Shown here: in pieces, positions 51,226 to 60,071 of the stretch
How the letters are laid out: each line of letters begins with the position of its first letter
Numbering within the stretch: the first letter of the stretch is position 1
Source of the DNA: Streptosporangium sp040640155
GTDB lineage: Bacteria > Actinomycetota > Actinomycetes > Streptosporangiales > Streptosporangiaceae
Reading direction: 5' to 3'
Assembly (NCBI RefSeq): GCF_040640155.1
Contig: NZ_JBFABE010000046.1
Span: forward strand, 1 to 64,000
Length of the DNA stretch: 64,000 bases
Made by a program: the position numbers and the translations under genes
The notes under the pieces: model-generated
Databases searched by the model: none
The model's input: only the letters and a program-made list of their open reading frames with translations
What the model was told of the DNA's origin: nothing

Positions 51226-52125
51226 TCACCACAGCATGAGGAGGATGGTCACGCCGATGACCGTGTCGATGACGATGCAGGCCTCGGCGTACGCTCGCGG
51301 GACGACCCTGTCGGCACGGTGGTGGATGATGTCCCACCCCGCGTGGGCGAGCCAGCCGGCGGCCACCAGGTAGAGGGAGAGGTTTCCGCCCACCGCCGTC
51401 GCCACCGCGGCCAGCGCCACGTAGACGGCGAACACCCCCAGCTGGAGCGCGAGCACGCCCGGCTCCCGCAGGTGCTTCCGGGCCGCGCCGATGGCCAGGT
51501 AGGCGCCGGCGAGGATCACGAGCATCCACGGCGGGGGAGCGGAGGACGAGCCCCAGCTGTCGATGGTGATCACCAGGGCCAGCCACGACGGCCACCGGTG
51601 CACCAGCCATGCCGTGATCCGCCGGCGTCGACCGGCGTCGGCCGGCGGCTCAGGCCGGGCGGGCTGGCGGTGCGGCCGGCCGTACTCCTCTCGGCGGAGC
51701 AGCATCGCGACGAGCATGGCGGGAAGCATCAGCAGGTGCCCGCCGGCCATGAGGCCGTCGCCCGACAGCGCCCCGGTCCAGAAGGGGACGAGCAGCACGA
51801 GGTACGGGACGAACATCGCCGCGCCCATCTCGGCGATGCCCGGCCAGTCGTGGCCGCGGACGCGCATCCAGATCGTCATGCCCAGGGTCATGTCGGTGGC
51901 CATCACCATGGCGGCGAGGTCGGCGCGCGCGAGCGCGTCCGACCAGCCGAGCAGCGGGGAGACGGCCTCCCACACCTGGCCGAACAGCAACATCCCGACG
52001 ATCATGGCGATCACCATCTCGGCGAAGTGCCACGCGAAGTACCGGCGGCCGGAGGGCCGGGGGGAGGGGCGGGTGCCCGGGGGGCGCGACGTGTCGGCCG
52101 CGGTGATGTCCGTTTCGGTGTCCAT
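51226..52125 (-). CDS. Integral membrane protein upstream of the two-component system
   Basis: This 299-residue protein has about eight hydrophobic helices, a Pro/Arg-rich cytoplasmic loop in the middle (RPHRQPARPEPPADAGRRRR) and His pairs near the end (WDIIHHRADRV). It has no recognised family. The gene ends 29 bp before the histidine kinase start, so it belongs to the same operon and may be the sensed or regulated membrane component. ATG 52125 lacks a strong ribosome site. Confidence 0.78.
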   Translation of the reverse strand: MDTETDITAADTSRPPGTRPSPRPSGRRYFAWHFAEMVIAMIVGMLLFGQVWEAVSPLLGWSDALARADLAAMVMATDMTLGMTIWMRVRGHDWPGIAEMGAAMFVPYLVLLVPFWTGALSGDGLMAGGHLLMLPAMLVAMLLRREEYGRPHRQPARPEPPADAGRRRRITAWLVHRWPSWLALVITIDSWGSSSAPPPWMLVILAGAYLAIGAARKHLREPGVLALQLGVFAVYVALAAVATAVGGNLSLYLVAAGWLAHAGWDIIHHRADRVVPRAYAEACIVIDTVIGVTILLMLW

Positions 52126-52241
52126 GGATCCAAGGGTGCGGGCGGGGGCGCGCAACCCCCACCCCCGTCATGTCACCGATCGACCGTGCGGATCGCACCC
52201 CCGGACCGTGAACGCCCGGCCCCTGCGTCGACGTGACGGCC

Positions 52242-52304
52242 GGCGGTGTCGGCAGGCGGTGTCGGCAGACGGTGTCGGCCGGCGGGGTCAGCAGGCGGTG
52301 TCGG
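52242..52304. repeat. 13-bp tandem repeat overlapping a gene end
   Basis: About five copies of ggcggtgtcggca-like units (two degenerate) run into the last codons of the TAP-like hydrolase gene, so its C-terminal residues derive partly from the repeat. Confidence 0.75.
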
Positions 52305-53865
52305 TGGCCGGCAGTTCGCCGGTGGTGAGGTAGCGGGTGACCGTGGCGTCGAGGCAGGCGTTCCCGTAATGCGGGAACGGGGCGTGGGTGTGGGCGTCGA
52401 TCGTGACCAGGCGTGACCCGCGGATGCGCGCGGCCACGGCCCCGCTCACGGACGCCGGCACCGCCACGTCCCGCAGGGCCGCGACGACCAGGGCGGCCGG
52501 CGCGCGGCTGCCGTCGAGCCGCACCGTTTCGTCCTTGGCGGGCGGCCAGAACGCGCAGGGGTTGATGTTGGCGTTGACCGGGCCGAACAGCGGGTGGCGG
52601 TCCCGCTGGGAGGCGATGTCGCGCAGGTAGACGCGCGGGTCGCGCGGCCATGGGGCGTCGGCGCAGCGGTAGGCGATGTTGGTGGCGGTGTAGTGGCCGG
52701 CGGGCACGCCGGGCACGCCCTCGGGCCGCGGAGGGCGGACGGGGAACGGCAGGGACGGCTCCCGTCCGGCCGCGACGGCGGCGAAGGCGGCGGCGACGAC
52801 GCCGAAGGCGCGCTCGTCGTAGATCCCGGCCACCAGCAGGGAGCCCAGCTCGCCGACGGTCCAGGCGTGACCGCCGATGACGATGGGCGCTCGGGTGGCC
52901 CGGTCGAGGATCCCGGTGAGTGTGGCGTGCACCTGTGCGGTGGTCTCCCCCAGACCGTATTCGGAGTGCCGCCCGGCGGCCCAGGCGGCGAGGGCCACCG
53001 TTCCCTTCTCGAACGCGGGGGTGCGGCCCATCTCGTAGGGCCGCCAGATCGTGTCGGCGTTCACCGGGCTGTCCAGGACGAACCGGTCCACGCGGTGCGG
53101 GAACAGCGTGCCGTAGACGGTGCCGAGCAGTCCCGCGTACGAGCCGCCCAGGTAGGAGATCTTCTCCTCGCCGAGGGCCGCGCGGATGAGGTCCATGTCG
53201 CGGGCGGCGTTCGCGGTGGTGGCGTGCGGCAGGGCCCAGCCGGAGGCCCGTACGCAGTCCTCGGCGTACCGCCGGGCCTCGGCGGCCTCGGCGAGGAAGC
53301 GTCCGGGGGCCGCAGGACGTACCCAGAACCCGCCGGGCTCCTCCTCGGGCTGCCCGCAGCCGATGGGCGTGCTGCGCTCGACGAATCGCATGTCAAACCC
53401 GATCAGGTCATACCGGGCGCGGACCTCGGCGGACAGCGCCGGGGCGAGGCTCACCGGCAGCGGGACGCCCGGCCCGCCGGGTCCGCCGCCGGTGGTGAGC
53501 AGAACGCCCCGGCGCCGCGCCGGGTCGGTGGCGGGCAGCCGGGAGACGACGACGGAGATGGTGCGGCCGCGCGGGCGGCGGTGGTCGAGGGGGACGGTGA
53601 CCCGTGCGCATCGCAGGTCCGGCGTGCTCACCCCGGCGCACGCCTCCCACCGCAGCCCCTTGCCCCCGGTGGCGGTGCCGGGTGCGGCGACCGCGGGGGC
53701 GGCCAGGGCCGCGGCGGCGACCGGTGCGAGCGCGGCGGCCGTCACGGCACGGACGAGGCGTCCGGACCGGCGCCGCCCGCGTGCCGGGCCGGCCGGGACC
53801 GCGTTCGTGCCGCCGGCGACGGCGAGCGCCGCCGGCGAGGCGAGGGGGGCTTTCCGTACGGGCAT
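52288..53865 (-). CDS. Secreted TAP-like alpha/beta hydrolase (tripeptidyl aminopeptidase type)
   Basis: This 525-residue exported hydrolase has a long basic n-region and hydrophobic signal (about 38-62, ending AAPAVAA), the oxyanion segment TTGGGPGGPG, the nucleophile elbow GGSYAG and a TAP-like C-terminal domain with catalytic His in DAHTHAPFPHYGNACLD. This pattern matches Streptomyces SlpD/SlpE/Tap peptidases, which remove N-terminal peptides. GGGAGA lies 4 bases before the ATG at 53865. Confidence 0.92.
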   Translation of the reverse strand: MPVRKAPLASPAALAVAGGTNAVPAGPARGRRRSGRLVRAVTAAALAPVAAAALAAPAVAAPGTATGGKGLRWEACAGVSTPDLRCARVTVPLDHRRPRGRTISVVVSRLPATDPARRRGVLLTTGGGPGGPGVPLPVSLAPALSAEVRARYDLIGFDMRFVERSTPIGCGQPEEEPGGFWVRPAAPGRFLAEAAEARRYAEDCVRASGWALPHATTANAARDMDLIRAALGEEKISYLGGSYAGLLGTVYGTLFPHRVDRFVLDSPVNADTIWRPYEMGRTPAFEKGTVALAAWAAGRHSEYGLGETTAQVHATLTGILDRATRAPIVIGGHAWTVGELGSLLVAGIYDERAFGVVAAAFAAVAAGREPSLPFPVRPPRPEGVPGVPAGHYTATNIAYRCADAPWPRDPRVYLRDIASQRDRHPLFGPVNANINPCAFWPPAKDETVRLDGSRAPAALVVAALRDVAVPASVSGAVAARIRGSRLVTIDAHTHAPFPHYGNACLDATVTRYLTTGELPATDTAC

Positions 53866-54152
53866 GGGTCTCCCTGCCGTGAGGGGCGGTTCGCGAGCGA
53901 CCCGGGGAGGCCGGGCCCTGACGATCACCTGGCGCGCGGACCGTGTCAAGCCCGCAGCGCCGGTCCGACCAAGCCGGCCTGGTCAGGCGGATCGCTGCCC
54001 GTGATCGTTTTCATGGTGTTTTCATGGCCCGGCAATCGGTGTGGAAGATTTCGGTACACGGTTTCCCGAAGCGCTGCGGTGCAGGCGGAAGACGTTCTCC
54101 ACCCATTCGCGAGCCCCTTGTTCCCCGGCCGTACCGGCACACGAGTGGCACG

Positions 54153-54377
54153 TCACCCACGACTTTTGATCGCTGCCTCGATACGCAGTCCAATTCCGAC
54201 GGTCGCGAAGATGAGCGCTCCAAGGAGGGCGTTGGTGGTGAGCTCTTCCTCGATGACGAAGCCGAAGACGGGAATCGCCGCGCTCAGGACGAGAGCGGCG
54301 TTCCCCCACCCGTCCACCGGTTGCGCACCGCCGGTTTCCTTCCCCTGACGTGCGGCGGGATCCTCTGGTTCGCTCAT
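54153..54377 (-). CDS. Small two-helix membrane protein, hypothetical
   Basis: This 74-residue ORF has a polar N-terminus (MSEPEDPAARQGKETGG) and two hydrophobic segments (ALVLSAAIPVFGFVI and ALLGALIFATVGIGL). It has a weak ribosome site and no recognised family. It marks the left side of the accessory region; the surrounding 54.0-54.9 kb shows weaker codon bias than the core. Confidence 0.5.
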   Translation of the reverse strand: MSEPEDPAARQGKETGGAQPVDGWGNAALVLSAAIPVFGFVIEEELTTNALLGALIFATVGIGLRIEAAIKSRG

Positions 54378-54617
54378 GGGCAGAGCATCCCATCGGTGTG
54401 TGAGGCCGGCAAAGGGATACGCCACGCGTGCGCACGCCTCTCCCGCCCGGACCTTCCCGTCGCATCGTGGTGCGTGACACCTGTCATCCGAAGGTGCCTC
54501 CCGGACGGTAGTCATCGCCGGGGACAACGAAACGGAGACGATGGATGGACGACGGATTCGCCGAGTACGCGGGAACCTCCAGGTTCGGGAACCACCCGTG
54601 GCCCGGGACCTGAAGCG
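54378..54617. other. Intergenic sequence left of the first tRNA-Gly-like repeat
   Basis: I see no gene or clear signal in this stretch. The sequence just before 54618 (gggacctgaagcg) resembles the flank of the other tRNA-like copies. Confidence 0.5.
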
Positions 54618-54727
54618 TGGAGCGGGTGACGGGAGCCGAACCCGTGCCGTCAGCCCGGGAAGTGCATCGATCACGCCTTGCGGAGCGGCCGAGCTGGGCG
54701 TTCGGACGGTCGTGAGTGACCGTGGTT
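54618..54727 (-). repeat. att-like repeat 1: degenerate 3' half of tRNA-Gly(CCC) plus flank
   Basis: On the minus strand, 54662-54618 reads the anticodon loop-to-CCA half of a tRNA-Gly with several changes (anticodon-stem and T-arm positions differ from the other copies). The next 65 bases (to 54727) are about 90% identical to the flank of copy 4 at 63757-63867. No 5' half follows, so it is not a tRNA gene. It is the most diverged copy, which suggests the oldest integration boundary. Confidence 0.75.
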
Positions 54728-54898
54728 CTCCCCTCGTAACCCTGGTCGACGGCCCGCCAACGGCCCGAGGGGCAGCCTGTCACCTGGTCCTCCTCCGGGA
54801 GGCGTGATTTGTCTTCCCCGGATTCTTTCTGGCTTGGCCGGGCCGATGACAGGCGGGATGATCGGCCCCTACGTCAGCCACCGCGCTACGATCCTCAG

Positions 54899-55165
54899 AT
54901 GCCCGACTTCGTGCTCCCCTTCATTTTCGTCGGACTCTTCGTCACGCTTTTTGTTTGCCTCTTCATATTTTTTGTAGTATTGATGGTCAAAGGCATTCGT
55001 CAACGCCGTGTACTTAAATATACGGATCCGGTGAGAGCTATGGACATTGTCGGCCGTGTGCGCCAGCTCAAGGTCCGGGGTAATGAAGAGGAAGCCGTGC
55101 TTCTCGTTCAGAACGAACTCGCGATGCCCGCCGACGAAGCTCGGTCGTGGGTGAAGTCCATTTGA
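54899..55165 (+). CDS. Small membrane protein with L7/L12-like C-terminal motif
   Basis: This 88-residue protein has one long hydrophobic helix (about 4-31) and then a basic linker. A segment around 55-88 (RVRQLKVRGNEEEAVLLVQ, ADEARSWVKSI) has the spacing of the ribosomal L7/L12 C-terminal helix pair seen in several small actinobacterial membrane proteins. TACGAT lies 6 bases before the ATG, suggesting a leaderless transcript. Codons in the hydrophobic part are AT-richer than the chromosome. Confidence 0.7.
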   Translation: MPDFVLPFIFVGLFVTLFVCLFIFFVVLMVKGIRQRRVLKYTDPVRAMDIVGRVRQLKVRGNEEEAVLLVQNELAMPADEARSWVKSI

Positions 55166-55360
55166 GCCGTAGGTCACGGTAACCGCACGGTGAATTCCGT
55201 GTGGCGGCACCGCACCACCGGTCCGAAAGACTGAATCCAAGGATGGAAACCGCTGCGTCCAGGGCAGGCGTCTGGCGCGGGTGCCGGCGCCCCCTGTCGG
55301 TGCCGCGGCTTGCTCGTAAGGGCTTGGCCTCCCGGCATCGACTCCTGGCATGATCGCCAG

Positions 55361-55885
55361 ATGTTCGACTTCGGGATCAGTGGATACAGGCCCGCATGGT
55401 TGAGCGGGAGTTCGGTGGTTGCCGCCGCTCATGGGGGGAGACTGGCCATGCTGGAAGGGCGGAGGCTGACCCGAGCCCTGCTGGTGTGGGACCTCGACGA
55501 GGATGCCTGGTTCCCCGACGGCCTGGTCCTGCTGGACTTCGAGGGTGAGCAGGTCGAGATCGTCCACCAGAAGTTCGACGAGATTTCGATCACGTGGAAC
55601 ACGGTCGATCCGGCTCAGCCGCTGGATTGGGCGGGGGAAGGGCTCCGGCTGACGTGGCGAGGGGACGAACCTGACGAGCTGGTGAGCTTGCGGGGGCGGA
55701 GAGTGCGAGCCGTGGAGCTTCTCGAGTGGACAGGTGACGACATGGCGCAGGGGGCGGTGGCTGTCGGTTTCCTCTTCTCTCATGGCCGCCTGACGATCTA
55801 CAACGCTCTCGACGAGAACGGCATGGAGTTCGGAGATCCTGATCAGCGGTACACGCGCCAGAGGCTCAGGGGGTGGTGCGCCTGA
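55361..55885 (+). CDS. Hypothetical protein of the accessory region
   Basis: This 174-residue soluble, acidic protein is Trp- and Asp-rich (VWDLDEDAWFPDG, LLEWTGDDMAQ) and carries no signal or membrane helix. No family is recognised; the composition is like immunity-type or small accessory proteins, but no toxin gene is adjacent. CATGAT lies 7 bases before the ATG (leaderless). It ends 31 bp before the second tRNA-Gly-like repeat. Confidence 0.65.
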   Translation: MFDFGISGYRPAWLSGSSVVAAAHGGRLAMLEGRRLTRALLVWDLDEDAWFPDGLVLLDFEGEQVEIVHQKFDEISITWNTVDPAQPLDWAGEGLRLTWRGDEPDELVSLRGRRVRAVELLEWTGDDMAQGAVAVGFLFSHGRLTIYNALDENGMEFGDPDQRYTRQRLRGWCA

Positions 55886-55916
55886 TCCGATACGCGAGCC
55901 TGCAGCGCTCGGAACG

Positions 55917-55960
55917 TGGAGCGGGTGACGGGAATCGAACCCGCGCCGTGAGCTTGAGAA
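55917..55960 (-). repeat. att-like repeat 2: 3' part of tRNA-Gly(CCC)
   Basis: The T-arm and acceptor 3' strand (through CCA) are intact and identical to copies 3 and 4 over 55917-55946. The anticodon stem is altered (ccgtgagcttgag), and no 5' half follows. Confidence 0.75.
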
Positions 55961-56055
55961 TTACATGGACAACGGCTCATATGAGCGCTGACATGAGCGT
56001 AGGGCCGGTCGCGATCGAACGTGGTCGCCCCTCTTCCCGCTCCCGTACGGCAACG

Positions 56056-57033
56056 ATGAACCAATTGGAGGCGGGGTGCGTCGTAGAAGGCGTGAGGGCT
56101 TCATGGTTCACGCCGGTGGTCGGCGCGATCGTGCTGGCCGGATGCGGCCAGGGGGGCGCCCTGGTTGTCCCGGGTTCACCGGTCGTTGATATGCGCGCGG
56201 TCGCGGAGCGGTGGCGGGCGACAGGGCTGTCCGAGGAATGGGTACGCGGGTTCGTCCCCCAGCAGGAGCTCACGGTGCTGGGCAAGGATGTTCAGTTCAC
56301 CGGTCGCAGCAAGTTGGCCTTCGTCGCCGGGAAATGGGAACTTCACGCGGATCTGCCAGACAGTGCTCCTTCCCACGGTGAGATCCGGTGGCTTGACGGG
56401 ACGACGATGACATCGCCGCTGCTGCGGGCTACGGCGGCGTACGAGCAGATGAGCATGCCCAACCCGCACCAGAAGTGCGCTCCGGGCGAGTGCGGGCTGC
56501 TCACGGTCATCGGGGCGCGCCTGGGCGAGGTCCAGATCCAGACCAGCCGGGGTCCGGCCGTCGTCCCGGCGTGGCAGTTCAGCGTGCGGGACGTACCAGG
56601 CACGTTCAGCCGGGTTGCGATTGCTCCCACGGCACGCTCCAGCCCTCCACCCGCCCTCGGAGGGGCCGAGGTCAACGGCTACCGGCCAGGCGAAGGAACG
56701 ACCGTCCGGCTCGAATACATGTCTGGTGGCTGTGACGAACTGCACGACGTGCGAAGCTTCGAGGCGGACGACCTGGTGGTGGTCGACCTCGATATCGAGA
56801 CGGCCGCCGGTGTCTGCACTGCTGTGGGATTGATCGGGGCCACCGAGGTCACACTGGCCAAGCCACTCGGCGACCGGATCATGCTGGACGCGTCGAGTGG
56901 GCTGCCGGTGCCGTATGGGGTAAACCAGTACCCGGCTGTGCCACCGCCGGATATTTCACCGCCCTCGCCGACCCCGGATGCCTCCCTGCCAGGTCACGCC
57001 TCGCTGCCCCCGTGGTCCCCCTCTCGCGGATGA
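56056..57033 (+). CDS. Putative lipoprotein of unknown function
   Basis: This is a protein of up to 325 residues with a signal and lipobox (VVGAIVLAGCGQGG). The mature part is beta-rich with Cys pairs (HQKCAPGECGLL, GGCDELH, AAGVCTAVG) and ends in a Pro/Ser-rich tail (PPPDISPPSPTPDAS). ATG 56056 gives a 29-residue signal; GTG 56092 gives a shorter, more typical lipoprotein signal of 17 residues. No domain is recognised. It occupies the whole segment between repeats 2 and 3, as if carried by one integrative event. Confidence 0.65.
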   Translation: MNQLEAGCVVEGVRASWFTPVVGAIVLAGCGQGGALVVPGSPVVDMRAVAERWRATGLSEEWVRGFVPQQELTVLGKDVQFTGRSKLAFVAGKWELHADLPDSAPSHGEIRWLDGTTMTSPLLRATAAYEQMSMPNPHQKCAPGECGLLTVIGARLGEVQIQTSRGPAVVPAWQFSVRDVPGTFSRVAIAPTARSSPPPALGGAEVNGYRPGEGTTVRLEYMSGGCDELHDVRSFEADDLVVVDLDIETAAGVCTAVGLIGATEVTLAKPLGDRIMLDASSGLPVPYGVNQYPAVPPPDISPPSPTPDASLPGHASLPPWSPSRG

Positions 57034-57427
57034 GTCAGGATTGTCCTGCGCGGTGGGTGGTCCGGGGTGAAGGAGACCCGCGGAAACGATCAAAGTCCGG
57101 GTAGGGGATCTGTTCTTGATCTGGGCCTTGAAGCGTGGAGCGGGTGACGGGAATCGAACCCGCGCTGTCAGCTTGGGGATCGGCCGCTGGTGTTGGCGGG
57201 CTGAGCTGGGAAAGCAGGTGTGCGGGTGGACGAGGTGTGATTCCCCCTGCTGTCCCTGCTGTCCCTGCTGTCCCTGCCTGGACGGTCTGTCGTCGGCTCG
57301 GTCAAGCACGGGCTCGGGCCGGTCGCCACGAGCGAAGACGCTCAGGGCGGCCTGTCGTTGTCGTGGTAAGTCGTTGACCTGTGGACGCCGAGCACCCCAC
57401 GCGGCTACCGGCGGGTCGGGCGAGTGG
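57034..57427. other. Intergenic region around the third tRNA-like repeat
   Basis: Apart from repeat 3, this stretch holds a 9-bp tandem repeat (ctgctgtcc, four copies, about 57246-57277) and no gene that I can support. Confidence 0.6.
57136..57177 (-). repeat. att-like repeat 3: 3' half of tRNA-Gly(CCC)
   Basis: The sequence tggagcgggtgacgggaatc and onward through the anticodon 3' stem matches copy 4 base for base up to the anticodon. The left flank (ctgggccttgaagcg) also matches copy 4 (ctgggccttagcgta). Right of the anticodon the sequence is unrelated. Confidence 0.8.
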
Positions 57428-58177
57428 TCAGATCTGGTTGAGGCCACCGTCTGCGAACAGCTCGATACCGGTGACGAAGCTGCTCTGGTCGGAGGCGAGG
57501 AAGAGGGCGGTGGCCGCGGCCTCTTCCGGGCGGCCCATCCGGCCCAGGGGCACGATGCTTGCGAGGTGACTCTTGAGTTGTTCGGCCTGTCCCTGGTCGG
57601 CGGCCAGGCCGGTGATGCCGGGAGTGTCGATGGGGCCGAGCACGAGGGTGTTCACCCTGATCGCACGACCTCTGAGCTCATTGGCCCAGGTGCGGGCGAA
57701 GGAGCGGACGGCAGCCTTGGAGGCGGCATAGACGCCGAAGGCCTCCTCGCCTTTGGTGGCGGCGGTGGAGCCGGTGAGGATGACCGAGGCGCCGTCGTTG
57801 AGCAGCGGCAGTGCCTTCTGGACCGTGAACAGCGTCCCTTTGACGTTGGTGTCGAAGGTCGCGTTGAAATGCTGCTCGGTGACCTGCTCCAAACTGGAGA
57901 ATTCGCCACCGCCGGCGTTGGCGAACAGCACGTCGATGTGGCGTCCCTGTTCGGCGACGGCCGTGTAGAGCCGGTCGAGGTCGGCGAGGTCGGAAACGTC
58001 GCCGCACACACCGGTGACGTTCGCGCCGATCTCGGTGACCGCCGCATCGAGCGCCTCCTGGCGGCGGCCGGTGATGAACACATAGGCACCCTCGGCCGCG
58101 AACCGGCGCGCAGAGGCCAGGCCGATGCCACTGGTGGCGCCGGTGACGACGGCGGTCCTGTCCTCAAGCTGCCCCAT
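57428..58177 (-). CDS. SDR-family oxidoreductase
   Basis: This 249-residue classical short-chain dehydrogenase has the TGATSGIGLASA cofactor motif, GRRQEALD (Arg favouring NADPH), NAGGGEF, the catalytic Ser in ILTGSTAA and the YAASK pair, and the C-terminal ELFADGG. AGGAG lies 6 bases before the ATG. The substrate is unknown. With the DUF4331 gene upstream on the same strand it may form an operon within the segment after repeat 3. Confidence 0.93.
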   Translation of the reverse strand: MGQLEDRTAVVTGATSGIGLASARRFAAEGAYVFITGRRQEALDAAVTEIGANVTGVCGDVSDLADLDRLYTAVAEQGRHIDVLFANAGGGEFSSLEQVTEQHFNATFDTNVKGTLFTVQKALPLLNDGASVILTGSTAATKGEEAFGVYAASKAAVRSFARTWANELRGRAIRVNTLVLGPIDTPGITGLAADQGQAEQLKSHLASIVPLGRMGRPEEAAATALFLASDQSSFVTGIELFADGGLNQI

Positions 58178-58387
58178 GGCTTTTCTCCTGTTCGTTCTGC
58201 TGAACCCTTTTCATTCCTGCCGGAAGAGGCGTCGACCACACGGCCCTGGACCGGGTACGGTCATCCGCAGCCGGAACCTGCTCGACGAGCGGCGTCTCCC
58301 GTCGAACACCCCCTCCGGCACGATCATCGTCAACCACGGTGCCGGCGACTCCGCCGAGGCCGGGCGGATCGGCGCGCACGTCGCACG

Positions 58388-59407
58388 TCAGGAGGCGGCC
58401 ACCGGGTGCGGGGCGCCGAGGTAAGGGAACCGGTCCAGGGCGTCGGTGTGCGGCGTCAGCCCGGTGGGCGGGGCCTCGTTCTTGGTGAGGAACGCGACAC
58501 GGATGTCGATGACGTCTTCCACGAATGTCCGGCCATTGGGGTACGCGGCAGGCTTGGACGGGTCGAAGTGCAGTACATCCGGCAGGAGACCGTGCAGGTC
58601 GAGCGCGGTGATCGCCTCCTCACGCGAGTAACCGCCGGTGTGGCCCAGCAGGTGGACGAACTGGTCTGTCCACCTGGTCCGGTCGTCGACCGGTTCGCTG
58701 GCGTTGTACTCCTCCTTCGTGTCGTCGGTGTTGAAGAAGCTGCTCATTGACGGGTGTCCGGCTCGGTCGGCGTGGACGAGTTCGCCGTCGCGCAGGACGC
58801 TGCACCGTCCCCAGATGCGTAGCTCGGGGTCGGGCGCCAGCTCCGCGGCCGGCAGTTCGACGGCCATGGAAAAGACGTTGGCCGTGCTGTTGGAGTCGAC
58901 GCCGGTCCACGGGGACCTCCCGCCCAGGTGCGGTGCGGTGAAGTTCCGGTTGCCGCCGGTGTCGAACAGATTCTTGATTCCGTCGAAGTCGAAGAAGAAG
59001 GCGTCACTGCGGCTCCCGGCAGCCACCTCGTAACCGCCGCTGCCGACCACGTTGGCCTGGGGGCCGAAGGAAACGGCGGCGTCCGACACGATCTTGGTGC
59101 CGACCGCCTCCGGCCTGCGGGCCTCCGCACCAGTTGCCATGAAGACGCTGTAGGTCTGAGAGCCGTCGGACGCCGGCGGGTCGAAGACCCAGCTGAAGGC
59201 GACGTCGGCCAGGTAATCGCCGTCGTTGTCAATGTTCAGGCGGTATATGGCGTCAGGGTGCAGGGCGTCTGCGTTGGGATTGGCGTTGAGGATGAGAACG
59301 ATTCTGCTCGGATCGCCGGGCGCCCCGAAGGCGTAAAGGTCGCACAGGTCGAGGCGCTGGTCGCCGAGTGGCGGCCCAAGGCTGAGGCCGGTGAAGTGGT
59401 TGGACAT
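58388..59407 (-). CDS. DUF4331 domain protein
   Basis: This 339-residue protein has the DUF4331 pattern from its N-terminus (DLCDLYAFGAPGDPSRIVLIL, ANPNADALHPDAIYRLNID, AVELPAAELA, AAYPNGRTFVEDVIDIRVAFL). Members are often exported, but no signal peptide is present here. The function is unknown; some are linked to metal or stress responses. AAAGGA precedes the ATG. Confidence 0.88.
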   Translation of the reverse strand: MSNHFTGLSLGPPLGDQRLDLCDLYAFGAPGDPSRIVLILNANPNADALHPDAIYRLNIDNDGDYLADVAFSWVFDPPASDGSQTYSVFMATGAEARRPEAVGTKIVSDAAVSFGPQANVVGSGGYEVAAGSRSDAFFFDFDGIKNLFDTGGNRNFTAPHLGGRSPWTGVDSNSTANVFSMAVELPAAELAPDPELRIWGRCSVLRDGELVHADRAGHPSMSSFFNTDDTKEEYNASEPVDDRTRWTDQFVHLLGHTGGYSREEAITALDLHGLLPDVLHFDPSKPAAYPNGRTFVEDVIDIRVAFLTKNEAPPTGLTPHTDALDRFPYLGAPHPVAAS

Positions 59408-59442
59408 GTCAGATCCTTTCGTTGCTCGCTCGCCGGAAACCG

Positions 59443-59574
59443 CTAGAGCGCTCCAGTCCGGCCCATGATCGCGTCGGGCCGTCGGTGGCCAAGGCGGGAC
59501 GCCGTGTGGAGCAGTGCATCGGCGAGCCGGTCTCGCTGTGCCCCGTCGTGGTTCCGGTCCGTGATCGCCGTCAT
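59443..59574 (-). CDS. Small ORF upstream of the DUF4331 gene
   Basis: A 43-residue peptide beginning MTAITDRNHDGAQRD is encoded with normal codon bias and AAGGGGA 4 bases before the ATG. It ends 35 bp before the DUF4331 start on the same strand. It may be a genuine small protein or the N-terminal relic of a longer gene. Confidence 0.4.
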   Translation of the reverse strand: MTAITDRNHDGAQRDRLADALLHTASRLGHRRPDAIMGRTGAL

Positions 59575-59945
59575 GTGATCCCCTTCGCGCGAAAGGGGAG
59601 GTGGAATGTCTTCCCGCCGCTCACCTGCGGTAATCCAGTACGGCAAGACCAGGGCAACCCCGTCGATCATGAGGTCATGGATCGGGGACCATCCGCGCGT
59701 TCGGCCGGTCGAGCAGTTACTCCAACGACACCGCCTGATCTGATGAGGCGGCGCGACCCGCAGCGCGCCCTGGCCTACCCCGCCCGAGCTCCGAGCGATC
59801 GTTCAACGGCAAGCAACAGTGGGAGGTCTTCGCTTTCACGGCCGCAGCCACCAAGGCGGTCGCCCGCACGTGACGCCACGGTGACTGCAGACGCCAGCGG
59901 CTCTGCAGGGCACTGCCGAGACCTGCTCTGACCTGGCCGTTCGCT
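59575..59945. other. Intergenic region left of the IS element
   Basis: I find no gene with a credible start and codon pattern and no recognisable signal in this 370-bp stretch. It may contain relics of the sequence into which the IS1380 element inserted. Confidence 0.45.
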
Positions 59946-59997
59946 CTAGCCTCGGGCTTTCATGGCGAATATCGACAGCCTTGATCGTTTACATGAG

Positions 59998-60068
59998 AAA
60001 AGTGCCTCTGAACTGGGATGATCGGACTTGTCTAAGGTCCCGTCCACACCAGCTCAAGAGGCACTTTT
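59998..60068 (+). promoter_or_regulatory. Hairpin in the transposase leader
   Basis: Twelve-base arms AAAAGTGCCTCT and AGAGGCACTTTT, 47 bases apart, end 4 bases before the transposase GTG. They could form an mRNA stem that limits expression, a common trait of IS leaders. Confidence 0.55.
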
Positions 60069-60071
60069 CAC

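Noticed and set aside
54618..54692. Intact tRNA-Gly gene at repeat 1 (and likewise at repeats 2 to 4)
   Set aside because: The acceptor 5' strand, D-arm and anticodon 5' stem needed to pair with the visible 3' half are absent in every copy.
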